DNA from: Mycobacterium paraffinicum
GTDB taxonomy: Bacteria > Actinomycetota > Actinomycetes > Mycobacteriales > Mycobacteriaceae
Direction: 5' to 3'
NCBI RefSeq assembly: GCF_001907675.1
Contig: NZ_MPNT01000006.1
Location: forward strand, 62,001 to 126,000
Length of the DNA: 64,000 bases
Numbering within the stretch: the stretch's first letter is position 1; each line of letters starts with the position of its first letter. Of the stretch, positions 34,289 through 43,084 are shown in pieces. The position numbers and the translations under genes were made by a program. Below the pieces are notes generated by a model. That model was not told the origin of the DNA, did no database searches, and saw only the letters and a list, made by a program, of their open reading frames with translations.

Positions 34289-36675
34289 ACCGGCCGCTGA
34301 CGGGATTGCGCGTCGTCGAGCTCGCCTCCGAGATTGCGGGGCCCTATTGCACGAAGCTGCTCGTTGATCTGGGCGCCGACGTGTGCAAGATCGAGCCGCC
34401 GGCGGGCGACCCGTTGCGCCATTGGGGCCCGTCCGGCTCGGCGGATCCGGACCAAGGGGGGCTGTTCGAGTACCTGAACGCTGGAAAGCATGGCGCTACA
34501 GTCGATCTCGGCCGGGAGAACGGGCTCGCGACCGTACACGAATTGATCTCGACGGCGGATGTACTCGTCGAGGACTTGCCGGCAGGGTCGACCGCCCGCT
34601 TGGAGTGGGGCCTGGACTCGGAGACCCTTGGCCGGATCAACCCCAAGCTCGTCGTCGTGCGAATCTCGAGCTTCGGCCAGGAGGGGCCGCTGCGCGATCG
34701 CGTAACGACTCCATTGACCCTGCAGGCGGCCGCGGGATGGGTCAACGTGCGCGACCCCGAACGGGCTCCGGTACAGGCAGGGGCCCGGATCCCGGAATAC
34801 ATCGCGGGCTCGTATGCTGCGCTCGGCGCGCTGACGGCACTGCGAATCGCCGCGGCCGGAACGATCCGGCCCGTCGAGGTTGACGTCTCGATGTTCGAGT
34901 CGTTGCTGTCGACCCTGCCCTACCCCATGCTGATGGCGGCCCGGCTCAAAAGCCTTGGGCTGCCTACGAACTCCAAAGCCGCACCGATGCTCGGGATCGT
35001 GCGGGCGGCCGATGGCTGGATCGGCATCAACTGCCTGACCGGTCAGCACTGGCTGGACGTGTGCGCCATGGTCGGGTTGCCCGAGTTCGGCGAGCATCAA
35101 CTCGCGGTCATGCTCGGTGGGCCCGAGCGCGGCGAGTTTTTTGCCAAGGCGCAGCCGTTTTTCGATTCGATGACGGTTGCCGATCTGGTGGACCTGAGTC
35201 AGGCCATGCGGATACCCGCCGCGCCGGTCACTGAAGGCGACACCATACTCGCCTGTCCACAGTACGCAGAGCGGGGGTTCTTCATCGAGGCGGCCGCCGA
35301 CGGATGGCAATTCACCAGACCCGGAGCGCCGTTTCGGTTTTCGAAGACACCGGTCCCGCCACCGCTGCCCGCTCCAGCCCTGGGAAGAGACGCGCAGGCC
35401 GCCTGGGACGAGCGCGGTGCACGCAGCCGGGACGAAGTCGTCCCCAATGTCGCCCTGCCGTTCACCGGGTTGAAGGTGTTCGACCTGAGCACCTTCTGGG
35501 CGGGCGCGTATCTGACGTGCTACCTCGGCGGCTTCGGGGCTGACGTTGTGAAGGTCGAATCCATCCAGCGCCCCGACGGCCACCGCTACTCGGGATCGTT
35601 ACTGCGCGAAGGGGACGACTGGTACGAACGCGGGCCACTTTGGCAGGGAACGAATCTCAACAAACGCGACATCACCCTTGACCTCACTTCCGCCGCCGGC
35701 CGCGAGTTGGCCCTGCGCCTGGCCGCCGAAGCCGACGTGGTAGTCGAGAATTTCTCCCCGCGTGTGGTCGAACAGTTCGGGCTCGATTACGAGAGCATCG
35801 CGACGATCAATCCCGACGTGATCATGGTGCGGATGCCCGGATTCGGCCTGGAGGGGCCGTGGCGCGACTATGTGGGCTGGGCGCTGAACATCGAACAGGT
35901 GTCCGGGATGTCGGCCGTGACCGGTTACCCGGATGGCCCGCCGTGCAACCTGCAGGGCCCCGCCGATCCGATCGTCGGCGTACATGCATGTGTGGCGTTG
36001 CTGGCCGCGCTCGAGCACCGGCGGGGGACCGGTGAGGGCCAGCTCATCGAGGTTGCGCAGATCGAGGTTGGCGCTGCGGTGACCGCCGAACCTGTGATCG
36101 AGTATTCCCTGACGGGCACGGTGCGGCCGCGCGAGGGGAACCGCCACCGCGTGTGGGCCCAAGGCGTCTATCCGACGGCTCTCGCCGACGAATGGGTCGC
36201 GATCTCCGTGCGCAACGACAATGACTGGATTGCGCTGCTGGGCGCCATTGATCGCGACGAGCTGCGAGACGACCCGCGATTCGCGACTTCGGAAGCTCGC
36301 CTGCAACACCACGACGAATTCGATGAGGTGGTCGCGAGTTGGACGTGCAGGCGACCCGCCGAGGACTTGGTGGCAACGCTTGTCCGGCACCGCGTCCCAG
36401 CCGAGCGATTACTCGCGGCCGCCGAGATGTATGACGTCGAGCAACTCGATGCGCGCGGTTTCTATCAGGATCTAATCCACCCGATCACTGGGCGACAGAG
36501 GTTTCCCGGCTGGCCTTTTCAGATTTCGCCGGGCCCGGCGCACCATCACCGGACCGCGGCGCCGACACTCGGCCAGCACAACGCCGAGGTGCTGGGAGCG
36601 CTTGGACTGTCCGATGCGGAGATCACCGCATTGCGCGAGCAAAGCGTCATCGGGCAACGGGTTCTCAACGCGTAG
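34285..36675 (+). CDS. Fused double CaiB/BaiF (class III) CoA-transferase
   Basis: 796 residues from GTG 34285, twice the normal family length. Two complete CaiB-like units follow each other: the first starts LTGLRVVELASEIAGPYCTK (about 5-365), the second FTGLKVFDLSTFWAGAYL (about 393-790). The catalytic aspartate position is Glu171 in the first unit (RIPEYIAG) but Asp561 in the second (PADPIVG), so the second half probably carries activity and the first may be structural. Normal CaiB enzymes are interlocked dimers; a tandem fusion can mimic this in one chain. Coupled to the aldehyde dehydrogenase. Confidence 0.88.
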   Translation: MNRPLTGLRVVELASEIAGPYCTKLLVDLGADVCKIEPPAGDPLRHWGPSGSADPDQGGLFEYLNAGKHGATVDLGRENGLATVHELISTADVLVEDLPAGSTARLEWGLDSETLGRINPKLVVVRISSFGQEGPLRDRVTTPLTLQAAAGWVNVRDPERAPVQAGARIPEYIAGSYAALGALTALRIAAAGTIRPVEVDVSMFESLLSTLPYPMLMAARLKSLGLPTNSKAAPMLGIVRAADGWIGINCLTGQHWLDVCAMVGLPEFGEHQLAVMLGGPERGEFFAKAQPFFDSMTVADLVDLSQAMRIPAAPVTEGDTILACPQYAERGFFIEAAADGWQFTRPGAPFRFSKTPVPPPLPAPALGRDAQAAWDERGARSRDEVVPNVALPFTGLKVFDLSTFWAGAYLTCYLGGFGADVVKVESIQRPDGHRYSGSLLREGDDWYERGPLWQGTNLNKRDITLDLTSAAGRELALRLAAEADVVVENFSPRVVEQFGLDYESIATINPDVIMVRMPGFGLEGPWRDYVGWALNIEQVSGMSAVTGYPDGPPCNLQGPADPIVGVHACVALLAALEHRRGTGEGQLIEVAQIEVGAAVTAEPVIEYSLTGTVRPREGNRHRVWAQGVYPTALADEWVAISVRNDNDWIALLGAIDRDELRDDPRFATSEARLQHHDEFDEVVASWTCRRPAEDLVATLVRHRVPAERLLAAAEMYDVEQLDARGFYQDLIHPITGRQRFPGWPFQISPGPAHHHRTAAPTLGQHNAEVLGALGLSDAEITALREQSVIGQRVLNA

Positions 36676-36686
36676 GATTGCGAACT

Positions 36687-36704
36687 GCCATCGGCCGCTA
36701 TGGC
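36687..36704. terminator. Weak hairpin between convergent genes
   Basis: GCCAT at 36687-36691 can pair with ATGGC at 36700-36704 around an 8-base loop, in the 48-base gap between the convergent CoA-transferase and MaoC genes. A possible shared terminator. Confidence 0.25.
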
Positions 36705-36723
36705 GACCGTGTGCGTTGCTTGC

Positions 36724-37200
36724 TCAGGCGTCGACCATCGCCGCGATCGTGTCCACGACACACGCCGGCCGGTCGTTGCCCTCGACTTCGACCGTGACGC
36801 GCACCGTGGCCCGTCCGCCTTTGTCGGTGCGATCGACCTTCAGCAACTCGGCCCCGGCCCGGATGCGGGAGTCGACCGGCACCGGCGCGGGGAACCGAAG
36901 CTTGTCCGAGCCGTAGTTCACCTGCATCGCCAATCCCGTCACTTTGTAGATCTGTTGCACCAGTACGGGCACCAGCGACAAGGTCAGGTAGCCGTGCGCG
37001 ATGGTCCTGCCATACGGGCCGCTCGCCGCCCTCTCCGGGTCGACGTGGATCCACTGGTGGTCACCGGTAGCCTCGGCAAAGAGATCGATCTCCTGCTGCG
37101 TGACTCGATGCCAATCGCTATACCCCAGGTGATCGCCGACGTGGGCCTCAAAGCCTGCGACGCCGTCGTACTCGGTAGGCGACGTGCGCGCCTGGGTCAT
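36724..37200 (-). CDS. MaoC-family (R)-specific enoyl-CoA hydratase
   Basis: 158 residues, single hot-dog domain. The hydratase motif FAEATGDHQWIHVDPERA carries the catalytic pair Asp47/His52, followed by GPYGRTIAHGYLTLSL, a standard sequence of this group. Adds water across an enoyl-CoA double bond. It starts at ATG 37200, overlapping the amidohydrolase stop by 4 bases, so the two are co-translated. Confidence 0.9.
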   Translation of the reverse strand: MTQARTSPTEYDGVAGFEAHVGDHLGYSDWHRVTQQEIDLFAEATGDHQWIHVDPERAASGPYGRTIAHGYLTLSLVPVLVQQIYKVTGLAMQVNYGSDKLRFPAPVPVDSRIRAGAELLKVDRTDKGGRATVRVTVEVEGNDRPACVVDTIAAMVDA

Positions 37201-38390
37201 GCCGGAACCTTGAGCCCCAGCTGCTCAATAGCGTTGCCTCCCATGATCTTCGCCTTGGCCGATTCCGAGACGCCGTCAAGCCGGTCGACAAAGCTCAGCG
37301 GGTCGCCGATGCCCTCGGGGTGAGGGAAGTCGGAGCCGAACATCACGTGGTCCTCGCCCATGATGTCGATGATGCCCTTGACGTCGTCTTCGAGGAACGG
37401 GTGGATGTAGATGTTGCGCTTGAACACCTCGACGGGATGCTCGTCGAACTCCTTGGGCATGATCTTGTAGGCGGTGTTGAGCTGCTCGAGCAGGTTGCGC
37501 ACCCAGCCACTGCCGTTCTCGACGCAGAAGATCTTCAAATCAGGAAAGCGTGACAGGGCGCCGTGACAGATCATCGCGGCCAAGGTGTCCTCGATGGCCC
37601 GGTGGCCCATCACGACCTCGCGCAAGGCACTTGGCGCGAAGGACAGGTACTCCTCGCCGCCCTCCCACTCCATCAGGTGCTTTTGGTAGCCGCTGTCGGA
37701 GGCGTGCATGGTGACGGGGATGCCGGCGTTGACGACCTCTTCCCAGAACGGGTCGAACTCGGGCAGGCCCATGGACCGCGAGCCGCCGAAGCGGCTCGGC
37801 ACCGGCGCGGGCCGAACCAGGAATGTCTTCATACCGCGCTCGAGGCACCAGTGCAGTTCCCTGATGGCTTCGTCCACGATCGGAAGGCAGACGACGGGCG
37901 TCGCGAAGATCCGCTCGTGGTAGTTGAACGTCCAGTGCTCGTGCATCCACTCGTTGAGCGCGTGGATGATCGCGTGGGTGAGGATGACGTCGTCGGTGGT
38001 GCGCTCCTCGATGAGGCTGGCGAGGGTCGGATACATCACGCACTGGTCCAGGCCCAGCTCGTCCATCAGCTCCAGTCGGGGGGCGGGCGACTGGTAAGCG
38101 GGTATGACATCCATTGCCTCGCCGATGAATTCGCGGAAATTCAAACCTTCGGGGTTGTTCCCCAGGAAATAGTCCTCGGCGCTGCCCGGCCTCGCCACCC
38201 GCGCGAACGTCGGGTTCGGGATCATGTGGCTGATGCGGTCCTTGACGACGAGCTTGGGGCGGCCATTGACCTCGACGTAACCGACCTTTCCGCGGTGCTC
38301 CTTCGGGAGGTACTTGGTGAGCGCGTCCGTCGTCTCGTACATGTGGTTATCGATGTCGAAAACCGGATAGGGCAAGGAACGGGAAGACAC
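37197..38390 (-). CDS. Amidohydrolase-superfamily protein (ACMSD-like)
   Basis: 397 residues from GTG 38390, chosen because GAGGAAAG lies just upstream; ATG 38423 would begin near the operator. The metal-binding start is VFDIDNHMYET, with later candidate ligands in TMHASDSGY and the terminal MFGSDFPHPEG. The architecture resembles amidohydrolase-related decarboxylases/hydrolases of the ACMSD group. Three paralogues occur in this window (also 41881 and 46869), all next to CoA-pathway genes; they may act on CoA- or ring-carboxylate intermediates. Reaction unknown. Confidence 0.84.
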   Translation of the reverse strand: MSSRSLPYPVFDIDNHMYETTDALTKYLPKEHRGKVGYVEVNGRPKLVVKDRISHMIPNPTFARVARPGSAEDYFLGNNPEGLNFREFIGEAMDVIPAYQSPAPRLELMDELGLDQCVMYPTLASLIEERTTDDVILTHAIIHALNEWMHEHWTFNYHERIFATPVVCLPIVDEAIRELHWCLERGMKTFLVRPAPVPSRFGGSRSMGLPEFDPFWEEVVNAGIPVTMHASDSGYQKHLMEWEGGEEYLSFAPSALREVVMGHRAIEDTLAAMICHGALSRFPDLKIFCVENGSGWVRNLLEQLNTAYKIMPKEFDEHPVEVFKRNIYIHPFLEDDVKGIIDIMGEDHVMFGSDFPHPEGIGDPLSFVDRLDGVSESAKAKIMGGNAIEQLGLKVPA

Positions 38391-38434
38391 GGGACTTTCC
38401 TCCTGGGCAGCGAATATGATCATTTACGCTATAT

Positions 38435-38449
38435 GAGAACGACGTTATC
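38435..38449. promoter_or_regulatory. Operator-like repeat, 3-base spacer variant
   Basis: GAGAACGACGTTATC, 45 bases upstream of the amidohydrolase start at 38390. The arms match the recurrent operator but the spacer is 3 bases rather than 4. Confidence 0.4.
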
Positions 38450-38491
38450 ATCCTCGGGGCGTAACATCCAGGCGTGGGGTGGTGTTATCGG

Positions 38492-39121
38492 TCAGGTCAA
38501 CGCATTCCACACGTCGACAACCGCACCGGACGTGGTCACCGTGGCCAGCAGGGACAGCGTGTTGTCGATGACCGCATCCGCGTACTCTCGCGGGAATCCA
38601 CTGACCGCATCGCGTGGCAACACGAACTGGTAACCGCGGTTGACCGCGTCCATGACGAAATTCGTGATTGCCACGTTGACCGAAACGCCCACCCCAACAA
38701 TCGTCTTGACGCCCAGGTTGCGCAGCACAGAGTCGAGATCGGTCCCGCACATCGGGCCGACGCCGTGGATGCGGGTGAGCACGAGGTCGGTGTCGGCGGG
38801 ACCCAACTGGGGCAGCACCGATGCCCCGGCGCTGCCGGGCGTCAGGTCGACGGGAAAGGACTTGGCGGCCGCGAACAGCCGGGCGTTCGTGTTGGAGCCG
38901 CGACCGTCCGGGCGCCGCTGCATGAGACAATGCACGACGGTGACGCCGGCCGCCCTGGCGGCCTCGACCAGGTTGACGATGTTGGGCACCGCCTCGCGTT
39001 GGGCCTCTTCGGCGAGCAGCGGCAGGCCGGCCTGCGGCCCTATCACCCCGCCCTGGCATTCCTGGGTGACCAGCGCGGTGCTGGCGGGATCGATCAGGTC
39101 TTTCAGGCTTGGTTGCGGCAT
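38492..39121 (-). CDS. Isochorismatase-fold protein lacking the catalytic triad
   Basis: 209 residues. The fold of cysteine hydrolases is clear: STALVTQECQGGVIG at the N-terminus, TVVHCLMQRRPDG, and GVKTIVGVGVSVNVAITNFV then DAVNRGYQFVLPRDAVSG. By position, the catalytic Asp-Lys-Cys triad is replaced by Glu21, Arg117 and Ala151, so ordinary amidase or isochorismatase chemistry is not expected. It could bind a metabolite or use altered chemistry. It starts at ATG 39121, immediately next to an operator-like repeat, and is divergent from an NTF2-like gene. Confidence 0.75.
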   Translation of the reverse strand: MPQPSLKDLIDPASTALVTQECQGGVIGPQAGLPLLAEEAQREAVPNIVNLVEAARAAGVTVVHCLMQRRPDGRGSNTNARLFAAAKSFPVDLTPGSAGASVLPQLGPADTDLVLTRIHGVGPMCGTDLDSVLRNLGVKTIVGVGVSVNVAITNFVMDAVNRGYQFVLPRDAVSGFPREYADAVIDNTLSLLATVTTSGAVVDVWNALT

Positions 39122-39137
39122 GAGAATAGACGTTATC
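39122..39137. promoter_or_regulatory. Recurrent 16-bp operator-like inverted repeat
   Basis: GAGAATAGACGTTATC directly adjoining the start codon of the isochorismatase-fold gene (39121), in the 50-bp gap to the NTF2-like gene at 39172. Confidence 0.5.
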
Positions 39138-39171
39138 GTGTCGCCGGAGGGAATTTTCGAGAGGAGGACCG

Positions 39172-39609
39172 GTGGAGGCGTGGGAGCTCGAGGTTCGGGA
39201 GTCGGTGCGGCAGACGTTGGCTGACTACACCGCGGCCACAGATCGATTCGATCTTCGCGCCCTGGCGGCGTGCTTCGGCGACGAGGGCGTGCTGGAATTC
39301 ACTGGAGGTGCTGAGCCGCTGACGGGACCCGCGGAGATCGAGGCGGGCCTCGGCGAAGCTGTGACGCGGCCGGGAGAACCGGGGCGGCCGGCGCCGACCC
39401 ATGTCCGCCACCACCTCTCCAGCGTCCGGTTCGAGTCGGTGGCTCGCGACAGGGTCGAGGTCAGCAGTTACTTCGCCGTCCACACCGACATCGGGCTCGA
39501 CCACTGGGGCCGCTACCGCGACGTGCTGACACCCGTCAACGGTCGTTGGTTGTTCGCCCATCGCCGGATCATGGTGGACGCCTTCGCCGCCGGCAGTCTG
39601 ATGGCCTGA
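39172..39609 (+). CDS. NTF2/SnoaL-like protein
   Basis: 145 residues from GTG 39172 with a strong GAGGAGG upstream. It has the family pattern: an N-terminal helix pair (VRQTLADYTAATDRFDLRALAACF), EFTGGAEPLTGPAEI, and strands ending GRWLFAHRRIMVDAF. Small enzymes or binding proteins of this fold are frequent companions of P450 and CoA pathways in mycobacteria. Function unknown. Divergent from the isochorismatase-fold gene and probably sharing its control region. Confidence 0.78.
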   Translation: MEAWELEVRESVRQTLADYTAATDRFDLRALAACFGDEGVLEFTGGAEPLTGPAEIEAGLGEAVTRPGEPGRPAPTHVRHHLSSVRFESVARDRVEVSSYFAVHTDIGLDHWGRYRDVLTPVNGRWLFAHRRIMVDAFAAGSLMA

Positions 39610-39616
39610 CAACGCG

Positions 39617-40519
39617 TCACCCCGTGATGAACTCGTCGGCGAAGGCGCGGGAGCGGTCGATGAGCTCGGCCCGGTCGGTGCCGGACGGCGCGATGGTGAG
39701 CCAGGTGACCCCGGCCTTCTTCAGCCGTGCGATGGTCGCGTGACGTTCCTCGGCGGACCTGCTGTCGTCCAACAAGTTTCCCGCCGAGAAGCAGATGTCC
39801 AGCGGTGCGGTGCGGCCGATCTCGGCCGCGTACTGCTTGGCCCAATCGATGGCGAGCTGCAACTCATCGATCGTCGAGATTTCCGCGGTGCGTGACGCCG
39901 CCGCGTAGCCGAACGTATTGAACGGCGCCCACCCCTGAGCGCGCGACACCGCCCGGCGAACCGCCGCCTTGCTGTTGCCGCCGACCCAGACCGGGGGTGG
40001 ACTCGCGGGCAGCGGGCGCAGCCGGACACCGCGGGCGGCGAACGACGTTCCGTCGTAGGCGAGGTCTTCGCCGGTGAGCACCTTGGCCAGCACATCGAGC
40101 GCCTCATCGAGCAGGGCGCCGCGGTTGTCGAAATCGATTCCCAGGGCTTTGAATTCGGGCTTCAGGTAGCCCGCGGCGGTGCCGAGGATCAGCCGCCCCC
40201 CGGACAGCACCGCCAGGCTTTGGATCGATTTGGCGCCGAGGAACGGGTTGCGATACGCAGCGATGTACACATTGGTCAGCAGCTTGACATGGGTCGTTGC
40301 GGCGGCGGCGAACGCCAACGCGACGAACGGATCAAGGGCGTGGTGCCCCCCGTGGTCGAGCCACTTCGCATCTGGTGCGGGGTGATCGGTGACATGGACC
40401 GCGTGGAACCCGCTTGCCTCGGCCGCGCGGGCGATGTCGGCAATGGCATCGGCAGTCACGAATTCGTCTACCGCCTCGACGCGCTGGGTCGGCAGTTCGA
40501 GGGAGAAAGAAACGGTCAC
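39617..40519 (-). CDS. LLM-class F420/flavin-dependent oxidoreductase
   Basis: 300 residues from GTG 40519, sharing one base with the acyl-CoA dehydrogenase stop (TAGTG). Signatures: FSLELPTQRVEAVDEFV, ASGFHAVHVTDHPAPD, ILGTAAGYLKPEFKALGIDF, and PPPVWVGGNSKAAVRRAV. A TIM-barrel luciferase-like protein of the mycobacterial F420 type. It would reduce or oxidise an intermediate of the same operon as the short acyl-CoA dehydrogenase upstream. Confidence 0.85.
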   Translation of the reverse strand: MTVSFSLELPTQRVEAVDEFVTADAIADIARAAEASGFHAVHVTDHPAPDAKWLDHGGHHALDPFVALAFAAAATTHVKLLTNVYIAAYRNPFLGAKSIQSLAVLSGGRLILGTAAGYLKPEFKALGIDFDNRGALLDEALDVLAKVLTGEDLAYDGTSFAARGVRLRPLPASPPPVWVGGNSKAAVRRAVSRAQGWAPFNTFGYAAASRTAEISTIDELQLAIDWAKQYAAEIGRTAPLDICFSAGNLLDDSRSAEERHATIARLKKAGVTWLTIAPSGTDRAELIDRSRAFADEFITG

Positions 40520-41631
40520 TAGGGTCCCTTCGTTGCGGAGACGAGCGTGGCCAGGCGTTCGGCGTGATAATCCGGGCCGCCAAAGATCAACTGGGCCGCC
40601 TTGGCGCGGCGGACGAAAAGATGGGCGTCGTGTTCCCAGGTGAAGCCGATACCGCCGTGGATGCGCATGTTGTCGAGCGCGACGTGGAGGAAGGCCTCCG
40701 AACACACCAATTTCGCGACCGATGCGGTGGTCGGCAGGTCGTCGGTGTGAGCCACCTCGGCCGCATGCGACACCGCCGAACGCGCACCCTCAACCTGAAC
40801 CAGCATGTCCGCGCACCGATGCTTGATCGCCTGGAAACTGCCGATTGGCCGACCGAACTGGATGCGATGCTTGGCGTAGTCGACGCCCATCTCGAGGCAG
40901 CGTTGCGCTGCGCCGACTTGTTCCGCGGCCAGCGCCACGATGGCGAGGTCGGAAGTGCGTGCCAGGAAGTCGGCCGCGGCCCCCTCCGTGCCGATCAAAG
41001 CCGCATGCGCACCGCGGAACTCCAGCCGGGCGACTTTGCGCGTGCGGTCGAGTCCGGCCAGCGGCGTGCGGTGAACCCTCTCTGCCCCGGCCCGAATCGC
41101 CAGCAGCGAGATGCCGGACTCGGTGTTGGCCGCGACAAGGATGATGTCCGCGGTGTGACCATCGATCACCAGCGGTGCCTCTCCGTGGATCCGGTAGATC
41201 GCGCCGCTGCGATCGGCCCGCAGCGTCACGGCGGCGGGGTCCCAGGCGTCAAGGCGGCCGTTGAGGACCAGCGTCGCGGTGGCGGAGCCGTCGACGAACC
41301 CGGGGACGAACTCTTCGGCCGCGGCATCGTCGCCGCTGGCGAGAATGGCCTGGGTCGCCAGGGCCACCGTGGCGAAAAAAGGCGAGCACAGCAGCGTGCG
41401 CCCCATTTCCTCGAAGACCACCGCCAGCTCGGCCATGCCAGCACCCGCTCCGCCCCACTGCTCGGGAACGCCGATGCCGTGCAGGCCCAACTCGCCGGCC
41501 ATCTGGCGCCACGATGTCTCGTCGTAGCCGGTGTCCGTCATCATCAACTTGCGCACGGTCTCGCTGGGCGACGCGGTCGTCAGGTAGTCGCGCACGACGC
41601 TGCGGAGTTCGTCGAGCTCACTGCTGGGCAC
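40519..41631 (-). CDS. Acyl-CoA dehydrogenase, short (FadE28-like) type
   Basis: 370 residues from GTG 41631. LHGIGVPEQWGGAGAGMAEL, YAKHRIQFGRPIGSFQAIKH and GGIGFTWEHDAHLFVRRAK mark an acyl-CoA dehydrogenase. The central EPxAGSDL flavin-contact motif is absent (ATLVLNGRLDAWDP there), as in beta-type subunits. No long partner lies in its operon, so it may pair with a chain encoded elsewhere, for example at 44041. Its long 5' leader contains a strong hairpin (41748-41771). Confidence 0.86.
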   Translation of the reverse strand: MPSSELDELRSVVRDYLTTASPSETVRKLMMTDTGYDETSWRQMAGELGLHGIGVPEQWGGAGAGMAELAVVFEEMGRTLLCSPFFATVALATQAILASGDDAAAEEFVPGFVDGSATATLVLNGRLDAWDPAAVTLRADRSGAIYRIHGEAPLVIDGHTADIILVAANTESGISLLAIRAGAERVHRTPLAGLDRTRKVARLEFRGAHAALIGTEGAAADFLARTSDLAIVALAAEQVGAAQRCLEMGVDYAKHRIQFGRPIGSFQAIKHRCADMLVQVEGARSAVSHAAEVAHTDDLPTTASVAKLVCSEAFLHVALDNMRIHGGIGFTWEHDAHLFVRRAKAAQLIFGGPDYHAERLATLVSATKGP

Positions 41632-41747
41632 GGTCGGCCTGCCCGCTCAGCCGCGTCGCGGAATTGGGGCAAATGGATACTTGCGTCGCCGCCTGCCCGA
41701 TCCCGTTGTACGCCAGGGATTGTGAAGGTGCCATGTCTCCTCGGTGC

Positions 41748-41771
41748 GGTCGCGGCGGAGCCGCCGCGACC
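41748..41771. other. Strong 11-bp hairpin in an operon leader
   Basis: Arms GGTCGCGGCGG (41748-41758) and CCGCCGCGACC (41761-41771) are perfectly complementary with only AG between. It lies in the 214-base region between the operator at 41846 and the acyl-CoA dehydrogenase start at 41631, so it would be in that operon's leader RNA. Possibly an attenuator, terminator or protein-binding site. The rest of this gap (41632-41845) holds no convincing gene. Confidence 0.55.
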
Positions 41772-41845
41772 TGCTGCTCAAGCGCTTCGGCCATCCGCCC
41801 CGGGATAGCCATTGCCGCACAAGGATAGTATGTTTTTTGAAAATA

Positions 41846-41861
41846 GAGAATTTGCATTCTC
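41846..41861. promoter_or_regulatory. Recurrent 16-bp operator-like inverted repeat (perfect arms)
   Basis: GAGAATTTGCATTCTC: both arms perfect. It sits 20 bases upstream of the amidohydrolase start at 41881, and on the other strand upstream of the acyl-CoA dehydrogenase/LLM operon. Confidence 0.65.
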
Positions 41862-41880
41862 AATGAAGGGGAGCGACGCG

Positions 41881-43077
41881 GTGACGACGAAACTCGATTA
41901 CGGCATCTTTGACTGCGATACCCACTGCTACGAGACCCGGGATGCGTTCACCCGCTACCTGCCCGAAAAGTTCCGGGACCGGGCGATCACCACCGTGCGC
42001 GGCGCGGACGGCGTCGAGGTGATCCTGGCGGGGCATCGCGTCGCCACCTTCAACAGCGAGGGTGGCCTGGGCCTGGACGTCGCTTACCGGCCCGGCTCGC
42101 TCAAGGAGATGCTCAAGCAAATGGGATCGGGCAACCCTGAGGAGTCCTACGAGCCGCAGCCCATGCAACCGGAATTCGTCGAGCGTGCCGCACGCCTGGC
42201 CGTCATGGCGGACCAGAACATCGAGCGTATGGTCATCTATCCAAGCGGTATGGCGCTGGCAGCTGAACACTATGTCGATGACACCCCGGCACTGTATGCG
42301 AACCTGCGCTCGTTCAACCGATGGTTCGACGAGGAGTGGGGTTTCAACTACGAAGACAGGATCTATGCCACGGCGCTGATGTCGTTGCGCGACTTGGATT
42401 CTGCGATCGCGGAGACGGAGGCGATCATCGCCCAGGGTGCGAAGTTCGTGCTGCTGCCGACGGGGCCGGCCTATGGCCGGTCGCCGGGCGACCCGTACTT
42501 CGACCCCGTTTATGCACGCCTGGAGGAGGCCGGCTGCGTCGTGGTGTTCCACATCATGCCGTTCTGGTACTTCAATGCGATCTCGCCCGCGTGGGGACAG
42601 AACCCGGACCCTGCCTCCTGGCACATGTCGGCGTGGCAGTGGATGAACATCTACGGGCAGCGGCCGATCGAGGAGACCTTGTCCGCCCTCATCTTCGACA
42701 ACCTCTTCGGCCGGTTCCCCGGTCTGAAAGTCCTCGTCGCCGAGCACGGGGCGGAATGGGTGCCGTTCTTCGTCAGGCACATGGACAAGAGCCGGGGCAT
42801 GGGCCGCAACGGACCGTGGATCGGTGGCAAGTTGACGGAGCGCCCGTCGGCGATCTTCCGTCGCCACGTCCGCGTCGTGCCGTATCCCGAGGACGACATC
42901 CCCGCGGTCGTCGCGGGTCTGGGTTACGACGACTGCCTGGTGATGGGCTCGGATTATCCGCACGCCGAAGGGCTCGCCGTGCCGTCCGAGTTCGCCAAGC
43001 TGCTCGATCCGCTCGACGATGCCGCCAAGCGGCGGATCATGCGTGACAACGCCGACCAGCTGCTCACCCGCAGCTAA
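41881..43077 (+). CDS. Amidohydrolase-superfamily protein (ACMSD-like)
   Basis: 398 residues from GTG 41881, fixed by GGGGAG seven bases upstream; an ATG at 41863 would overlap the operator edge. The metal-binding start reads GIFDCDTHCYETR, followed by DQNIERMVIYPSGMALAAEH and the late VAEHGAEWVPFF and VMGSDYPHAEGLAVP. Paralogue of the products at 37197 and 46869. First gene of a four-gene plus-strand operon with short and long acyl-CoA dehydrogenases and a ligase. Confidence 0.85.
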   Translation: MTTKLDYGIFDCDTHCYETRDAFTRYLPEKFRDRAITTVRGADGVEVILAGHRVATFNSEGGLGLDVAYRPGSLKEMLKQMGSGNPEESYEPQPMQPEFVERAARLAVMADQNIERMVIYPSGMALAAEHYVDDTPALYANLRSFNRWFDEEWGFNYEDRIYATALMSLRDLDSAIAETEAIIAQGAKFVLLPTGPAYGRSPGDPYFDPVYARLEEAGCVVVFHIMPFWYFNAISPAWGQNPDPASWHMSAWQWMNIYGQRPIEETLSALIFDNLFGRFPGLKVLVAEHGAEWVPFFVRHMDKSRGMGRNGPWIGGKLTERPSAIFRRHVRVVPYPEDDIPAVVAGLGYDDCLVMGSDYPHAEGLAVPSEFAKLLDPLDDAAKRRIMRDNADQLLTRS

Positions 43078-43084
43078 CAGCCCG

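Noticed and set aside
41618..41863. 81-codon minus-strand frame in the leader of the acyl-CoA dehydrogenase operon
   Set aside because: Starts inside the operator, has no ribosome-binding site, spans a perfect hairpin and resembles no family. A leader peptide cannot be fully excluded but is unsupported.
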